Program-made: the position numbers and the translations under genes
Notes under the pieces: model-generated
What the model saw: the letters and a program-made list of their open reading frames with translations, nothing else
What the model was told of the DNA's origin: nothing
Databases searched by the model: none
Part shown: piece after piece, positions 43,401-53,777 of the stretch
Layout of the letters: each line of letters starts with the position of its first letter
How positions within the stretch are numbered: position 1 is the first letter of the stretch
DNA from: an uncultured Clostridia bacterium
Lineage (GTDB): Bacteria; Bacillota; Clostridia; Oscillospirales; JAAYOS01
Assembly (NCBI GenBank): GCA_947593925.1
Contig: CANQDU010000009.1
Location: forward strand, 1-64,000
DNA length: 64,000 bases
Direction of reading: 5' to 3'

Positions 43401-45209
43401 TTGCAGGACATATCAAAGATAAGGAACTTTTCGATAGTCGCGCACATCGACCACGGCAAGAGCACGCTCGCGGACCGTCTGCTCGAGATGTGCGGCGCCG
43501 TCGCGGAGCGCGACATGGAGGACCAGCTGCTCGACAACATGGAGCTTGAGCGCGAGCGCGGCATCACGATAAAAGCGCGCGCCGTCCGCCTCTCCTACAC
43601 CGCGTCGGACGGAGAGACCTACGCCCTCAATCTCATCGACACTCCCGGCCACGTTGACTTCAACTACGAGGTGAGCCGGTCGCTAGTCGCGTGCGAGGGG
43701 GCTCTGCTCGTCGTGGACGCTTCGCAGGGCATCGAGGCGCAGACGCTCGCGAACACCTACCTCGCCATAGACGCGGGGCTCGAGGTGCTGCCCGTAATAA
43801 ACAAGATAGACCTCCCCGCGGCCGACCCCGACCGCGTCGCGCACGAGATAGAGGACGTCATCGGCATTCCCGCGCTCGACGCGCCGCGCGTGAGCGCCAA
43901 GACCGGCCTCGGCATGGAGGCGGTGCCGGAGTATATCGTGCATAACATCCCCGCGCCCACGGGCGACCCGTCCGCACCGCTCCGCTGTCTGATATTCGAC
44001 AGTCAGTACGACCCGTACAAGGGCGTCATCGTCTACCTCCGCGTGACCGACGGCACCCTCCGCACCGGCGACCGCGTTTTGATGATGCAGTCCGGCGCGG
44101 AGTACGATGTCGTGGAGTGCGGCGTGCTCGGCGCGCGGAACCTCGTCCCGACGGGCGAGCTCGACCCCGGCGAGGTCGGATATCTCACCGCCTCGATAAA
44201 GAACGTGCGCGACTGCGAGGTGGGCGACACCGTCACCCACGCCGGCGCGCCCGCGCCGGAGGCGCTTCCCGGCTACCGCAAGGTGCAGAGCATGGTCTTC
44301 AGCGGCGTGTACCCCGCCGACGGCGCAAAGTATCCCGACCTGCGCGACGCGCTTGAGAAGCTCCGCCTCAACGATGCGTCGCTCACCTTCGAGCCGGAGA
44401 GCTCGGCGGCGCTCGGCTTCGGCTTCCGCTGCGGCTTTCTCGGCCTGCTTCACATGGAGGTCATTCAGGAGCGGCTCGAGCGCGAGTTCTCGCTCGACCT
44501 CATCACGACGGCGCCGTCCGTCAGCTACAACATCCACCTCACCGACGGCACCGAGAAGATGATACAGAACCCGCTCGACTTCCCGGACGGTACCACCCTC
44601 GACTACGCCGAGGAGCCGTTCGTGAAGGCAAGCATCATCTCCCCGCCCGAATACACCGGCGCGATAATGGAGCTCTGTCAGGAGCGGCGCGGCGTCTACC
44701 GTGACATGACCTATCTCGACGCGACGCGCGTCGAGCTCCACTACGACCTTCCGCTCGGCGAGATAATTTACGACTTCTTCGACGCATTAAAGAGCCGCAC
44801 ACGCGGCTACGCCTCGCTCGACTACGAGATAAGCGACTTCCGCAAGAGCGACCTTGTCAAGCTCGACATCCTGCTGAACGGCGACATCATTGACGCGCTC
44901 AGCTTCATCGTCCACAAGGACAAGGCGTACCCCCGCGCGCGGAAGATATGCGAAAAGCTCAAGGACAACATTCCGCGCCAGCTCTTTGAGATACCGGTTC
45001 AGGCGGCGATAGGCGGCAAGATAATCGCGCGAGAGACGGTAAAGGCGCTCCGCAAGGACGTCCTCGCGAAGTGCTACGGCGGCGACATCACCCGCAAGAA
45101 GAAGCTCCTCGAGAAGCAGAAGGAGGGCAAGAAGCGCATGCGCACCTTCGGCACGGTCGAAGTGCCGCAGGAGGCGTTCATGGCGGTTCTGAAGCTCGAT
45201 GAGGACTGA
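43401..45209 (+). CDS. lepA: Elongation factor 4 (LepA)
   Basis: 602 residues, standard size. A translational GTPase that acts on stalled or misassembled ribosomes. The G domain has [16 protein letters not shown] (G1, about residue 15), RGITIKAR (G2), DTPGHVDF (G3) and NKIDLPAAD (G4). The LepA-specific C-terminal domain ends [23 protein letters not shown] at 43401 is preferred as start because GAGG lies 8 bases upstream and it gives the usual N terminus; GTG at 43392 overlaps the ribosome site. The gene overlaps hemW by 11 bases. Confidence 0.97.
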   Translation: MQDISKIRNFSIVAHIDHGKSTLADRLLEMCGAVAERDMEDQLLDNMELERERGITIKARAVRLSYTASDGETYALNLIDTPGHVDFNYEVSRSLVACEGALLVVDASQGIEAQTLANTYLAIDAGLEVLPVINKIDLPAADPDRVAHEIEDVIGIPALDAPRVSAKTGLGMEAVPEYIVHNIPAPTGDPSAPLRCLIFDSQYDPYKGVIVYLRVTDGTLRTGDRVLMMQSGAEYDVVECGVLGARNLVPTGELDPGEVGYLTASIKNVRDCEVGDTVTHAGAPAPEALPGYRKVQSMVFSGVYPADGAKYPDLRDALEKLRLNDASLTFEPESSAALGFGFRCGFLGLLHMEVIQERLEREFSLDLITTAPSVSYNIHLTDGTEKMIQNPLDFPDGTTLDYAEEPFVKASIISPPEYTGAIMELCQERRGVYRDMTYLDATRVELHYDLPLGEIIYDFFDALKSRTRGYASLDYEISDFRKSDLVKLDILLNGDIIDALSFIVHKDKAYPRARKICEKLKDNIPRQLFEIPVQAAIGGKIIARETVKALRKDVLAKCYGGDITRKKKLLEKQKEGKKRMRTFGTVEVPQEAFMAVLKLDED

Positions 45210-46410
45210 CGCCGCACGCCGCAGCGGTCCCGGCGCGCCGCTCGGCCTATACATACACATTCCTTTCTGCCGCCGCAAATGCGCCTACTGCGACTTCTAC
45301 TCGCTCGAGCGCGCGGACGACGCGGCGCTCATGGATCGCTACCTCGCGGCGCTCCTCCGTCAGATGGAGGAGACCGCCGCCACGATAGCAAACCCGGTGG
45401 ACAGCGTCTACATCGGCGGCGGTACGCCGACCGTCTTCGGCGCGGACAGGCTCGCGAAAATACTCGACCTCGTCTCGCGCCGCTTCGAGCTTACGAAGCT
45501 CGCCGAGATAACCTGCGAGGCAAACCCCGAGTCCTCCGACAAAAAGCTCCTTAAACGCCTGAGAAAGGCGGGCGTGAATCGCGTGTCCTTCGGCGTGCAG
45601 AGCGCGTGCGACGCGGAGCTGAAGTCCCTCGGACGGCTTCACGACTTCGAGGGCGCGAAGGCCGCCGTCGAGGCGGCGCGGAGCGCCGGAATAACGAACA
45701 TCAGCATCGACCTCATGTACGGCATAGAAGGACAGACGCAGGAGAGCTGGGCTCGGACGCTCAACGCGGCGGTCGCCCTCGAGCCGCGCCACATCTCGGC
45801 CTACGGGCTCAAGGTGGAGCCCGGAACGCCGCTCGCCCGCCGTGCGGGCGTCGGCGAGGTCTTCCTTCCGTCGGACGACACGCAGGCGGACATGTACGAG
45901 ACCGCCTGCCGCGTCCTCTCGCTCGCGGGCTACCGCCACTACGAGATCTCCAACTGGGCGCTTCCCGGCTATGAGAGCCGCCACAACCTCCGCTACTGGT
46001 GGCTCGAGCCGTACTGCGGCTTCGGAGCCGCCGCGCACTCGGACTGCTTCGGAGTCCGCAGCGCCGCGCCGCGCGACATTGAGCGGTACATAGAAGCGGT
46101 GGAGAGCGGCGGCGAGGTCTTTGAGGACTATGACCGCATCCCCGACTCGGAGCGCGCGTTCGAGTACGTCATGCTCGGCCTCCGCACCTCGGACGGCGTC
46201 TCGAAGCGCCGCCTCACAAACGTCTACCGTCTCGACCCCGACTCCGCAAGGGACGAGCTTGACTCGCTCGCTCGGGCGGGGCTCGTCGAGGACCTGCCGG
46301 ACTCCGTCCGGCTCACCGAAAAGGGCTTCCTGCTCTCGAACACGCTTATCCTGCGGATATTCGACAGTCTGAAGCCTCTGCGCAGTCCGTTTGCAAAGGA
46401 GCAAAGATGA
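45199..46410 (+). CDS. hemW: HemW-family radical SAM protein
   Basis: 403 residues. The Fe-S motif CRRKCAYC (CxxxCxxC, about residue 24-31) is preceded by [10 protein letters not shown]. The HemW signatures [20 protein letters not shown] and [19 protein letters not shown] follow, with the C-terminal HemN_C domain (about 310-390). HemW is a heme-binding protein implicated in heme trafficking; it lacks coproporphyrinogen oxidase activity despite old annotations. It is translationally coupled, as its start overlaps the lepA end and its TGA overlaps the next ATG (ATGA). The lepA-hemW order is common in Firmicutes. Confidence 0.93.
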   Translation: MRTDAARRSGPGAPLGLYIHIPFCRRKCAYCDFYSLERADDAALMDRYLAALLRQMEETAATIANPVDSVYIGGGTPTVFGADRLAKILDLVSRRFELTKLAEITCEANPESSDKKLLKRLRKAGVNRVSFGVQSACDAELKSLGRLHDFEGAKAAVEAARSAGITNISIDLMYGIEGQTQESWARTLNAAVALEPRHISAYGLKVEPGTPLARRAGVGEVFLPSDDTQADMYETACRVLSLAGYRHYEISNWALPGYESRHNLRYWWLEPYCGFGAAAHSDCFGVRSAAPRDIERYIEAVESGGEVFEDYDRIPDSERAFEYVMLGLRTSDGVSKRRLTNVYRLDPDSARDELDSLARAGLVEDLPDSVRLTEKGFLLSNTLILRIFDSLKPLRSPFAKEQR

Positions 46411-47687
46411 TAACCCCCGACCCCCGCAAATACGCCGGCACGGCTGAGGAACAGTCTTCCCCGGGAAATACCGAAGTCACGTCCGCCGAGGCGGTCTCCG
46501 TCCTCGCGGAGGACTCGGCGCGCCCCGGCGCGGCCGTGGGAACGGTCTCCGCGCCGGAGGCTCCGTCCGGGGAGAAGCGCCGGCGGTCTTTCTTCCGCCG
46601 GTTCCCGAACGTCCGCCGCTTTGCGGAGGCGCTTCTGATACTCGGCGCGGCTATACTCGCGGCGGCCGTGATGAGCCGTTACCCCGAGTGGATATCGACG
46701 CGCTATGTCCGCTTCTCCCGCGCGGCGCAGCACGTCCTCGGCTCGATATTCGGCATATTTCCGTTTTCGTTTGTCGAGCTTCTGCTGTACGCCGCGCTGC
46801 TCGCCGTACCGTGCGGCGCCGTGGCGCTCATAGTCCTTGCAAGGAAGCGCGGGGGCGGTGTGAAACGCCTCGCGCGCTGGCTCTCGCATACGTCGTGCAT
46901 GGCGGCCTCGATGCTCGCGGTGTTCATACTCACATGGGGCGTCAACTACTACTCGGCGGGTCTCGGGTACTCGCTCGGGCTCGACGTTCACGAGCGCCCG
47001 GCGGAGACGCTCCGCGCCGCGCTCGAGGAGATAACGCTCGACCTCGCGGAGGCGGAAGCCGAGCTTCCGAAGGACGCGGGCGGCGAGATAGTCTGGCCGT
47101 CCTTCTCGGAGCAGAGCGACATCGCGCGCGAGGCGTGGCGGGAGCTTGCGGGGTCCGAGCCGTACTTCGCGGGAGCGTCCCCCGTCCGCGTGAAGCCGGT
47201 CGCGGCGAGCCGCGCGCTCAGCTATATGGGGCTCACCGGCATCTTCGTCGCCTTCACCGGCGAGGCAAACGTGAACCGCGACTTCCGCGACTCCGGGCGG
47301 ATATTCACGATGGCGCACGAGCTCGCGCACTCGCTCGGATGCGCCGCCGAGAACGAGGCAAACTTCGCCGCCTACCTTGCCTGCCGAGGAAGCTCCTCGC
47401 CCTACGCCCGTTACTCCGGGCTTCTCTCGGCGTTCGTCTACTGCTACAATCAGCTCGTCGGCGTAGACCGCGAAGCGGCGTTCGAGTGCTGGTACATGCT
47501 CCCGGAGAGCGTAGTGGACGAGCTCCACGCGCGGAATGCGTACTGGCAGAGCTTCGAGGGGGAGATAAAGAAGGCCGCCACCGCCGTCAACGACGGCTAC
47601 TTAAAGACGATGGCACAGCCCTCCGGCGTGAAGAGCTACGGCGAGGTCGTCGATCTCATTCTCGCGGACTACGACGCGCGGCACTGA
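46407..47687 (+). CDS. DUF3810 membrane protein with HExxH-type motif
   Basis: 426 residues. A 60-residue polar N terminus is followed by three transmembrane helices: about 72-92 (FAEALLILGAAILAAAVMSR), 115-142 and 155-175. A large domain then contains FTMAHELAHSLGCAAENEAN (about 305-325). HELAH plus the downstream Glu fits a gluzincin-like zinc site (HExxH...E), so an extracytoplasmic metallopeptidase is a fair inference. The DUF3810 family itself has no assigned function. The ATG sits in an ATGA overlap with hemW, so it is the third gene of the lepA operon. Confidence 0.82.
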   Translation: MITPDPRKYAGTAEEQSSPGNTEVTSAEAVSVLAEDSARPGAAVGTVSAPEAPSGEKRRRSFFRRFPNVRRFAEALLILGAAILAAAVMSRYPEWISTRYVRFSRAAQHVLGSIFGIFPFSFVELLLYAALLAVPCGAVALIVLARKRGGGVKRLARWLSHTSCMAASMLAVFILTWGVNYYSAGLGYSLGLDVHERPAETLRAALEEITLDLAEAEAELPKDAGGEIVWPSFSEQSDIAREAWRELAGSEPYFAGASPVRVKPVAASRALSYMGLTGIFVAFTGEANVNRDFRDSGRIFTMAHELAHSLGCAAENEANFAAYLACRGSSSPYARYSGLLSAFVYCYNQLVGVDREAAFECWYMLPESVVDELHARNAYWQSFEGEIKKAATAVNDGYLKTMAQPSGVKSYGEVVDLILADYDARH

Positions 47688-47756
47688 CCGTCCGCCGCCG
47701 GCTTACGATTTGCTATTAACCGCCGTCCGAACGGCGCAAGAAAGGAAGGGAACTCT

Positions 47757-50051
47757 ATGGACTTTTTCAAAAATCCGAAGAAGGCGAGCTTCTACAACGG
47801 CAACTGGATGTACGAACCGGGCATCGTCCCGACCTTTGCCGAGAGCGTCACGACCCACACGTTTGAGGGCGGCGCGCTCACCCTCTTCACCTCGCCCTCG
47901 CCGAACGCCTCGCGCGGCGGCCTCGGCGGGCCGATGCTCACGGTAAAGCTCACCTCGCCGGCAAGGAACGTCATCGGCGTAGAGGTAACCCACTTCCGTG
48001 GCGAGGCGAAGCACGGCCCGGACTTCGAGCTCGGCGGCGAGCAGACCTCCCCCGAGCTGCGCGAGGAGGAAAATCTTCTCGTCTATCGCACGGGCGAGCT
48101 TGAGGCGCGGATAGTCCGCCACGGCGGATACATGGGCTGGAACATGGAATTTGTCGGCGGTGGGAAGACTCTCACCTCCTCCGCCGCGCGGAGCGCGGCC
48201 TATTTCTACGACAGCAAAAGCGGCGCGGGATACACCTCCCAGCAGCTCGAGATAGGCGTCGGCGAGTGCATATACGGTCTCGGCGAGCGCTTCGGCCCGC
48301 TCGTGAAGAACGGTCAGTCGATCGATATGTGGCAGGCGGACGGCGGCACCGGCTCGGAGCAGGCGTACAAGAACGTCCCGTTCTACCTCTCTAACAAGGG
48401 CTACGGCGTGTTCGTCGATTCCCCCGCCGACATCAACTTCGAGGTCGGCACGGTGAAGGTCGAGCGCGTCATGTTCACGGCGGAGAGCGAGACGCTCCGC
48501 TACTTCGTGATATACGGCGCGAAGCCGGCGGACGTGCTCGAGCGCTATACCCTGCTCACCGGACGTCCCGCGCTCCCGCCCGCGTGGAGCTTCGGGCTCT
48601 GGCTCTCCACGTCCTTTACCACCGACTACGACGAGGCTACCGCCACCTCCTTCATCAACGGCATGGCCGAGCGGGACATCCCGCTCTCGGTCTTCCACTT
48701 CGACTGCTTCTGGATGCGCGGCAACCACTGGACCGACTTCGTGTGGGACCCGGAGATGTTCCCCGACCCCGAAGGTATGCTCCGCCGCTACCACGAGAAG
48801 GGTCTGAAGATCTGCGTCTGGATAAACCCCTACATCGCCCAGCAGTCCCGCCTGTTTGACGAGGGTATGGCGAACGGCTACCTCCTGAAGAAGGAGGACG
48901 GCTCGGTCTGGCAGACCGACCTCTGGCAGAGCGGCATGGGCATAGTCGATTTCACGAACCCCGCCGCCTGCGAGTGGTACGCGGGATACCTCCGCGAGAT
49001 GATGCGGATGGGCGTGGACTGCTTCAAGACCGACTTCGGCGAGCGCATACCCGTAAAGGGCGTAAAGTGGTTCGACGGGAGCGACCCCGTCCGTATGCAC
49101 AACTACTACACCGAGCTGTATAACCGCACCGTCTTCCGCGCGATAGAGAGCGAGCGCGGCATCGGCGAGGCGGTCGTGTTCGCCCGCTCCGGGACCGCCG
49201 GGACGCAGAAGTACCCCGTCCACTGGGGCGGCGACAACGCCGGCAACTATCCTTCCATGGCGGAGACTCTGCGCGCGGGACTGTCGCTCGCGGTGTCCGG
49301 CTACGGCTTCTGGAGCCACGACATAGGCGGCTTCGAGGCCACGGCGCCCGCCGACCTCTACAAGCGCTGGTGCGCGTTCGGACTGCTGTCGAGCCACTCC
49401 CGCCTGCACGGCTCGTCGAGCTACCGTGTGCCGTGGAGCTTTGACGAGGAGGCGAGCCGTGTGCTCCGCCGCTTCGTCCGCCTCAAGAACAGCCTCATGC
49501 CCTACATCTACGAGCACGCGATCGAGGCGCACGAGACCGGCGTGCCGGTCATCCGTCCGATGGCGTTCGAGTTCCCGGACGACCCCGCCTGCGCCTACCT
49601 CGACCGGCAGTATATGCTCGGGCGCGATCTCCTCGTCGCGCCGGTGTTCAGCCCGGACGGCACGGCGGAGTTCTACGTCCCGCAGGGCGAGTGGAGGAGC
49701 CTCCTCGACGGGAAGAAGTACGAGGGCGGCAGATGGTACAAAGAGACCTTCGACTACTTCTCCCTGCCGCTGCTCGTCCGTCCCGGCGCGGTGATACCGG
49801 TCAGCAGCACCAAGACCCGCCCGGATTACGACTACACCGACTCGCTCACGCTCGTTGTAAACCTTCCCGGGGACGGCACGGCGTCCCGCGAGATACCGAA
49901 CGTCACCGGCGTCCGCGACGCGCTTGTCACCGTCACGCGCGAGGGCGGCAAGCTCACAGTCTCCGCGACGAAGCCGCTCACGGGTCTCACGGCGGAGATA
50001 GACGGCGCGAAATATCGGTGCGAAGGACTTACGACAACGATAAATCCGTAA
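47757..50051 (+). CDS. yicI: Alpha-xylosidase (GH31, YicI-like)
   Basis: 764 residues, matching YicI-type enzymes of about 770. GH31 retaining alpha-glycosidases cleave alpha-xylosides such as those of xyloglucan oligosaccharides. The N-terminal beta domain contains LEIGVGECIYGLGERFGPLV. The barrel has RDIPLSVFHFDCFWMRGNHW, the nucleophile in GVDCFKTDFGERIPVKG (Asp in KTDFGE, about residue 423), and the acid/base Asp in GYGFWSHDIGGFEA (about 523). The KTDFGE form and GNHWTDF favour alpha-xylosidase over alpha-glucosidase. GGAAGGGA precedes the ATG. Terminator at 50065-50090. Confidence 0.93.
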   Translation: MDFFKNPKKASFYNGNWMYEPGIVPTFAESVTTHTFEGGALTLFTSPSPNASRGGLGGPMLTVKLTSPARNVIGVEVTHFRGEAKHGPDFELGGEQTSPELREEENLLVYRTGELEARIVRHGGYMGWNMEFVGGGKTLTSSAARSAAYFYDSKSGAGYTSQQLEIGVGECIYGLGERFGPLVKNGQSIDMWQADGGTGSEQAYKNVPFYLSNKGYGVFVDSPADINFEVGTVKVERVMFTAESETLRYFVIYGAKPADVLERYTLLTGRPALPPAWSFGLWLSTSFTTDYDEATATSFINGMAERDIPLSVFHFDCFWMRGNHWTDFVWDPEMFPDPEGMLRRYHEKGLKICVWINPYIAQQSRLFDEGMANGYLLKKEDGSVWQTDLWQSGMGIVDFTNPAACEWYAGYLREMMRMGVDCFKTDFGERIPVKGVKWFDGSDPVRMHNYYTELYNRTVFRAIESERGIGEAVVFARSGTAGTQKYPVHWGGDNAGNYPSMAETLRAGLSLAVSGYGFWSHDIGGFEATAPADLYKRWCAFGLLSSHSRLHGSSSYRVPWSFDEEASRVLRRFVRLKNSLMPYIYEHAIEAHETGVPVIRPMAFEFPDDPACAYLDRQYMLGRDLLVAPVFSPDGTAEFYVPQGEWRSLLDGKKYEGGRWYKETFDYFSLPLLVRPGAVIPVSSTKTRPDYDYTDSLTLVVNLPGDGTASREIPNVTGVRDALVTVTREGGKLTVSATKPLTGLTAEIDGAKYRCEGLTTTINP

Positions 50052-50064
50052 AACACAAAAAGAG

Positions 50065-50090
50065 AAGGGGACGGCTTCCGCCGTCCCCTT
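50065..50090. terminator. Bidirectional terminator between GH31 and XRE genes
   Basis: AAGGGGACGGC-TTCC-GCCGTCCCCTT, with CCTGTTGTCTTTTTTGG on the plus side and CTTTTTGTG on the minus side. Confidence 0.8.
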
Positions 50091-50117
50091 CCTGTTGTCT
50101 TTTTTGGCTGCCCGCGC

Positions 50118-50816
50118 TCATTCCTCCGCGGCCTCGACCGCGTCGCGCATGGCGGCGGCGCCGCTCTCCGCCGAGTGGATCATCGACATCACGGAGTTTG
50201 CCGCCTGCGGCCAGTTCTTTAAGAGCAGGTCGTGCGAGAGCGGGTCGAGCTGCGCCTCGCGGCGGTCAAGCTCCGCCTCGAGCGAGCTCATGGACATCTG
50301 CATCCTCGCCGCTATGACCCGTCGCGACTCCCGCCTGTCGAGCGCGAAGAACCTGTCCGGCTCGCTGCCGCAGTGCTCATATATCTCGCGGAAAATGCCG
50401 TACACCGTCGAGGCGAGGACGTTGTAACAGCCGCTGAGCAGAGCCTGACTGCCTGTCTTTCCGACTATGTCGAAAAGGACGCTCATGGCGTTCGAGAGCA
50501 CCTTCTTCGAGAACATCGCCGCCGCCGAGCCGCGCAGACGGTTGTCGCTCGCGGCGCTGACGTCGAAATACTCGGTCGGGTCGACGTCCGACCCGTCGCG
50601 CGACTGCGTCCTGCCGAGCAGGAAGTCCGCGCTCACGCCGTAGTAGTCGGCGGCGAGCGCGACAAACCTCAGACCCGGCTCGCGCAGTCCGCGCTCGTAG
50701 TGGCTGAGCAGCGCCTGGGAAACTCCCAGCTCCGCCGCCGCTTCCTTCTGGCTCACGCCCTTTTCCTTGCGCAGCAGCGAAAGCGTGCGCGGAAAATCCG
50801 AATTCTGTACCGACAA
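50118..50816 (-). CDS. XRE-family transcriptional regulator with helical C-terminal domain
   Basis: 232 residues. The N-terminal Cro/CI HTH spans about 9-68: LSLLRKEKGVSQKEAAAELG, VSQALLSHYERGLREPGLRF and ADYYGVSADFLLGR. The remaining 160 residues are mostly helical, with no known family, and could sense a ligand or oligomerise. The same N-terminal form is common in clostridial regulators. The start is TTG at 50816, with GGAG close upstream. It is divergent from pduL and may control pduL or its own promoter in the 250-base gap; this is inference. Confidence 0.82.
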   Translation of the reverse strand: MSVQNSDFPRTLSLLRKEKGVSQKEAAAELGVSQALLSHYERGLREPGLRFVALAADYYGVSADFLLGRTQSRDGSDVDPTEYFDVSAASDNRLRGSAAAMFSKKVLSNAMSVLFDIVGKTGSQALLSGCYNVLASTVYGIFREIYEHCGSEPDRFFALDRRESRRVIAARMQMSMSSLEAELDRREAQLDPLSHDLLLKNWPQAANSVMSMIHSAESGAAAMRDAVEAAEE

Positions 50817-50977
50817 TTTCTCCGACTCTCCCTTGCCTCATTTATGCGTATATGCATACGCGCGGCGCATCCCCTCGCCCGCGGCGCCAAAGTGTCAAAA
50901 ACATTACGTCTATTATAAAACTGTTTTGCCGATTTGTAAAGGACAAAATCCGCCTCATTCAGACGGAATTTTAGTCC

Positions 50978-51006
50978 TTGTGTTGTTCTGCCGCGTGTGA
51001 TACAAT
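50978..51006 (+). promoter_or_regulatory. Promoter of pduL (and possibly the glg operon)
   Basis: TTGTGT (50978-50983), 17-base spacer and TACAAT (51001-51006), with TGTGA before the -10. Confidence 0.6.
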
Positions 51007-51067
51007 ATAGACAAGGTATGCGGCGTTCCCGCATAAATCCCGACAAAGACGAAAGGAAGCTGTAAAT

Positions 51068-51646
51068 ATGGAACAGATGAAGGTTTTGGTAGAGGGCTCC
51101 GCCCGTCACGTACATGTCACCACCGAGGATCTCGCCAAGTTGTTCGGCGAGGGCTACGAGCTCCACTTCAAGCGCGCGCTGAGCCAGCCCGGCCAGTACC
51201 TCTCCGAGGAGAAGGTCACTCTCGAAGGCCCGCGCGGAAAGATCGAGCGCGTCTCGATACTCGGCCCCGTCCGCAAGGCTTCGCAGGTCGAGGTAAGCTT
51301 TACCGACGCGCGCGCGCTCGGCGTCACCCCGCCCGTCCGTGAGAGCGGCGACCTCGCCGGCTCCGCGCCGATAAAGGTCATCGGTCCGAACGGCTCGATA
51401 GACCTCCCGGAGGGCTGCATAGTCGCAAAGCGCCACATACATATGACCCCCGAGGACGCCGAGAAGTACGGCTTTGCGGATAAGGAGACCGTCTGCGTCC
51501 GCGTCGAAGGCGAGCGCGCGCTCGTGTTTGACGAGGTCGTCATCCGCGTGAGCCCCAGCTTCAGCCTCGCCATGCACATCGACTTTGACGAGGGCAACGC
51601 CTGCTGCCTCGGAAGCGAGACCTACGGCACCGTCATAAAGAAGTAA
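51068..51646 (+). CDS. pduL: PduL-type phosphate acyltransferase (phosphotransacylase)
   Basis: 192 residues with two PduL domains. ARHVHVTTEDLAKLFGEGYE (about 12-31) and AKRHIHMTPEDAEKYGFADK (about 121-140) carry the His residues that bind the two zinc ions. Between them is GPVRKASQVEVSFTDARALG. The enzyme exchanges CoA and phosphate on acetyl- or propionyl-CoA. No N-terminal microcompartment-targeting peptide and no other pdu/eut gene is present, so it probably serves as the general phosphotransacetylase for acetate formation. It lies 52 bases upstream of glgB on the same strand with no terminator seen. Confidence 0.93.
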   Translation: MEQMKVLVEGSARHVHVTTEDLAKLFGEGYELHFKRALSQPGQYLSEEKVTLEGPRGKIERVSILGPVRKASQVEVSFTDARALGVTPPVRESGDLAGSAPIKVIGPNGSIDLPEGCIVAKRHIHMTPEDAEKYGFADKETVCVRVEGERALVFDEVVIRVSPSFSLAMHIDFDEGNACCLGSETYGTVIKK

Positions 51647-51698
51647 CACGGCTCGCAGGTACTCAGCGGAACTATAAAGATATTTTGGAGGTGTCGGT

Positions 51699-53747
51699 AT
51701 GGCGGAAAACACATCCCGACGTAAAAAGGACACGGCCGCGCCAGAAAAAGCGGCCGAAAAGAAAACAGCAAAAAAGCCTGCCGAAAAGCCGGCAAAGAAG
51801 CCCGCGGAGAAGAGCCGCGCGGCGATCCGCCGCGAGCTCGGCGACCACATCTACCTCTTCCACGAGGGAAGCGAGTGCGCCGCCTACGAGTGGCTCGGCG
51901 CGCATCCGCACACCGAGCGCGGCGCGGAGGGGTACATATTCCGCGTCTGGGCGCCGAACGCCGTGAGCGTCTCTGTGATAGGCAGCTTCAACGAGTGGGA
52001 CCGAGCGGCGCATCCCATGAAGCGCACGAAGGAGGATCCCGAGGTCTGGGAGGCCTTTGTGCCCGGCGCGCAGACCTACGACGCATACAAGTTCTCGATA
52101 GAGACGAAGCGCGGGGACGTGATAGACAAGTGCGACCCCTACGCCTTCCATGCCGAGACCCGCCCCGCGAACGCTTCCAAGCTCTATCCGATAGACGGCT
52201 GTCACAAGTGGGGCGACGGCGCTTGGATGAAGAAGCGCGCCTCCTCGAACCTCCTCGACCGGCCGATGAGCATCTACGAGATGCACCTCGGCTCCTGGAA
52301 GAAGGTCTCCCCCGGCGCGGACGGGCAGTTTTACAGCTACGGCATGATAGCGGACGACCTCATCCCCTACCTCAAGGAGACCGGCTTCACGCACGTCGAG
52401 TTCATGCCCGTCATGGAGCACCCGCTCGACGCGAGCTGGGGCTATCAGGTCACCGGCTACTTCGCCGCGACGAGCCGCTTCGGCACCCCCGCCGACCTCA
52501 TGGACCTCATCGACAGGCTCCACAGGGCGGGCATCGGCGTCATACTCGACTGGGTGCCGGCGCACTTCCCGCGCGACGGCCACGGCCTTGTCGATTTCGA
52601 CGGCACCGGACTGTACGAGGGCGAGGACGTTCAGATGCGCGAGCACCCGGACTGGGGCACCCGCATTTTCGACTACGGACGCACCGAGGTCCGCTCCTTC
52701 CTGCTCTCGAGCGCCGACTTCTGGCTCAACTGCTTCCACGCCGACGGGCTTCGGCTCGACGCGGTGGCGAGTATGCTCTACCTCGACTACGGCCGCCGGG
52801 ACGGTCAGTGGAAGGCCAACAAGTACGGCGGCAATGAGAACCTCGAGGCGGTCTCGATGCTCCGCAAGCTCTCTGAGGTCATGTTCGCGCGCCACCCCGA
52901 CGTGGCGCTGATAGCCGAGGAGTCTACCGCGTGGCCGATGGTCACAAAACCCCCGCACGACGGCGGCCTCGGCTTCAACCTCAAGTGGAACATGGGCTGG
53001 ATGAACGACATGATGCACTACGCCGCTCTCGACCCGTACTTCCGTCAGTTCAACCACAAGGACATAACCTTCTCGTTCATGTACGCCTTCAGCGAGAATT
53101 TCCTGCTGCCGGTGTCGCACGACGAGGTCGTTCACGGAAAGCGGTCGCTGCTCGACAAGATGCCCGGCGAGTACGAGCAGAAGTTCGCGGGCGTCCGCGC
53201 GTTCCTGCTCTACATGTTCGCGCACCCCGGCAAGAAGCTGCTCTTCATGGGTCAGGAGTTCGGTCAGTTCATCGAGTGGAACTTTGAGAACGGGCTCGAC
53301 TGGCTGCTGCTCGACTTTGACCGTCACGCGAAGCTGAAGAACTTCGTCTCGGCGCTGAACGCCTTCTACAAGGCGCACCCCGCGATGTGGGAGATCGACT
53401 TCTCGTGGGACGGCTTCGAGTGGATATGCCACGACGACTTCCAGGCGAACACCGTCTCCTTCCTCCGCCGCGACAGAGACGGCCGCGAGCTCATCTTCGT
53501 GATAAACTTCTCGCCGATGGAGCGGGACGGCTACCGCGTCGGCGTGCAGGACAGCGGCGTCTACACCGAGGTCTTCAACACCGACCGCGAGGAGTTCGGC
53601 GGCGACGGGGCGCACATCAACTCCGAGCCGATATACTCCTCCTCCGCGCCGTGCCACGAGCGCGAGCATTCGCTCGAGATAAAGCTCCCGCCGCTCGGCG
53701 GCGTCGTGCTGAAGCTCGACCGGAAGCTCAAGAAGGACAAAAAGTAA
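51699..53747 (+). CDS. glgB: 1,4-alpha-glucan branching enzyme
   Basis: 682 residues. An N-terminal tail of about 45 residues is rich in Lys, Ala and Pro (KKDTAAPEKAAEKKTAKKPA). It precedes the CBM48 domain (about 65-160) and the GH13 barrel. Catalytic segments are FHADGLRLDAVASMLYLDYG (nucleophile Asp), DVALIAEESTAWPMVT (acid/base Glu) and LLPVSHDEVVHGKRSL (third acidic residue). The enzyme makes alpha-1,6 branches in glycogen. The lysine-rich tail is unusual and may be a flexible or polyanion-binding segment. GGAGGTG precedes the ATG. It is the first glg gene of the cluster. Confidence 0.96.
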   Translation: MAENTSRRKKDTAAPEKAAEKKTAKKPAEKPAKKPAEKSRAAIRRELGDHIYLFHEGSECAAYEWLGAHPHTERGAEGYIFRVWAPNAVSVSVIGSFNEWDRAAHPMKRTKEDPEVWEAFVPGAQTYDAYKFSIETKRGDVIDKCDPYAFHAETRPANASKLYPIDGCHKWGDGAWMKKRASSNLLDRPMSIYEMHLGSWKKVSPGADGQFYSYGMIADDLIPYLKETGFTHVEFMPVMEHPLDASWGYQVTGYFAATSRFGTPADLMDLIDRLHRAGIGVILDWVPAHFPRDGHGLVDFDGTGLYEGEDVQMREHPDWGTRIFDYGRTEVRSFLLSSADFWLNCFHADGLRLDAVASMLYLDYGRRDGQWKANKYGGNENLEAVSMLRKLSEVMFARHPDVALIAEESTAWPMVTKPPHDGGLGFNLKWNMGWMNDMMHYAALDPYFRQFNHKDITFSFMYAFSENFLLPVSHDEVVHGKRSLLDKMPGEYEQKFAGVRAFLLYMFAHPGKKLLFMGQEFGQFIEWNFENGLDWLLLDFDRHAKLKNFVSALNAFYKAHPAMWEIDFSWDGFEWICHDDFQANTVSFLRRDRDGRELIFVINFSPMERDGYRVGVQDSGVYTEVFNTDREEFGGDGAHINSEPIYSSSAPCHEREHSLEIKLPPLGGVVLKLDRKLKKDKK

Positions 53748-53777
53748 AACTTCGCGGGAAATCGTGCGGGCTTCGCC

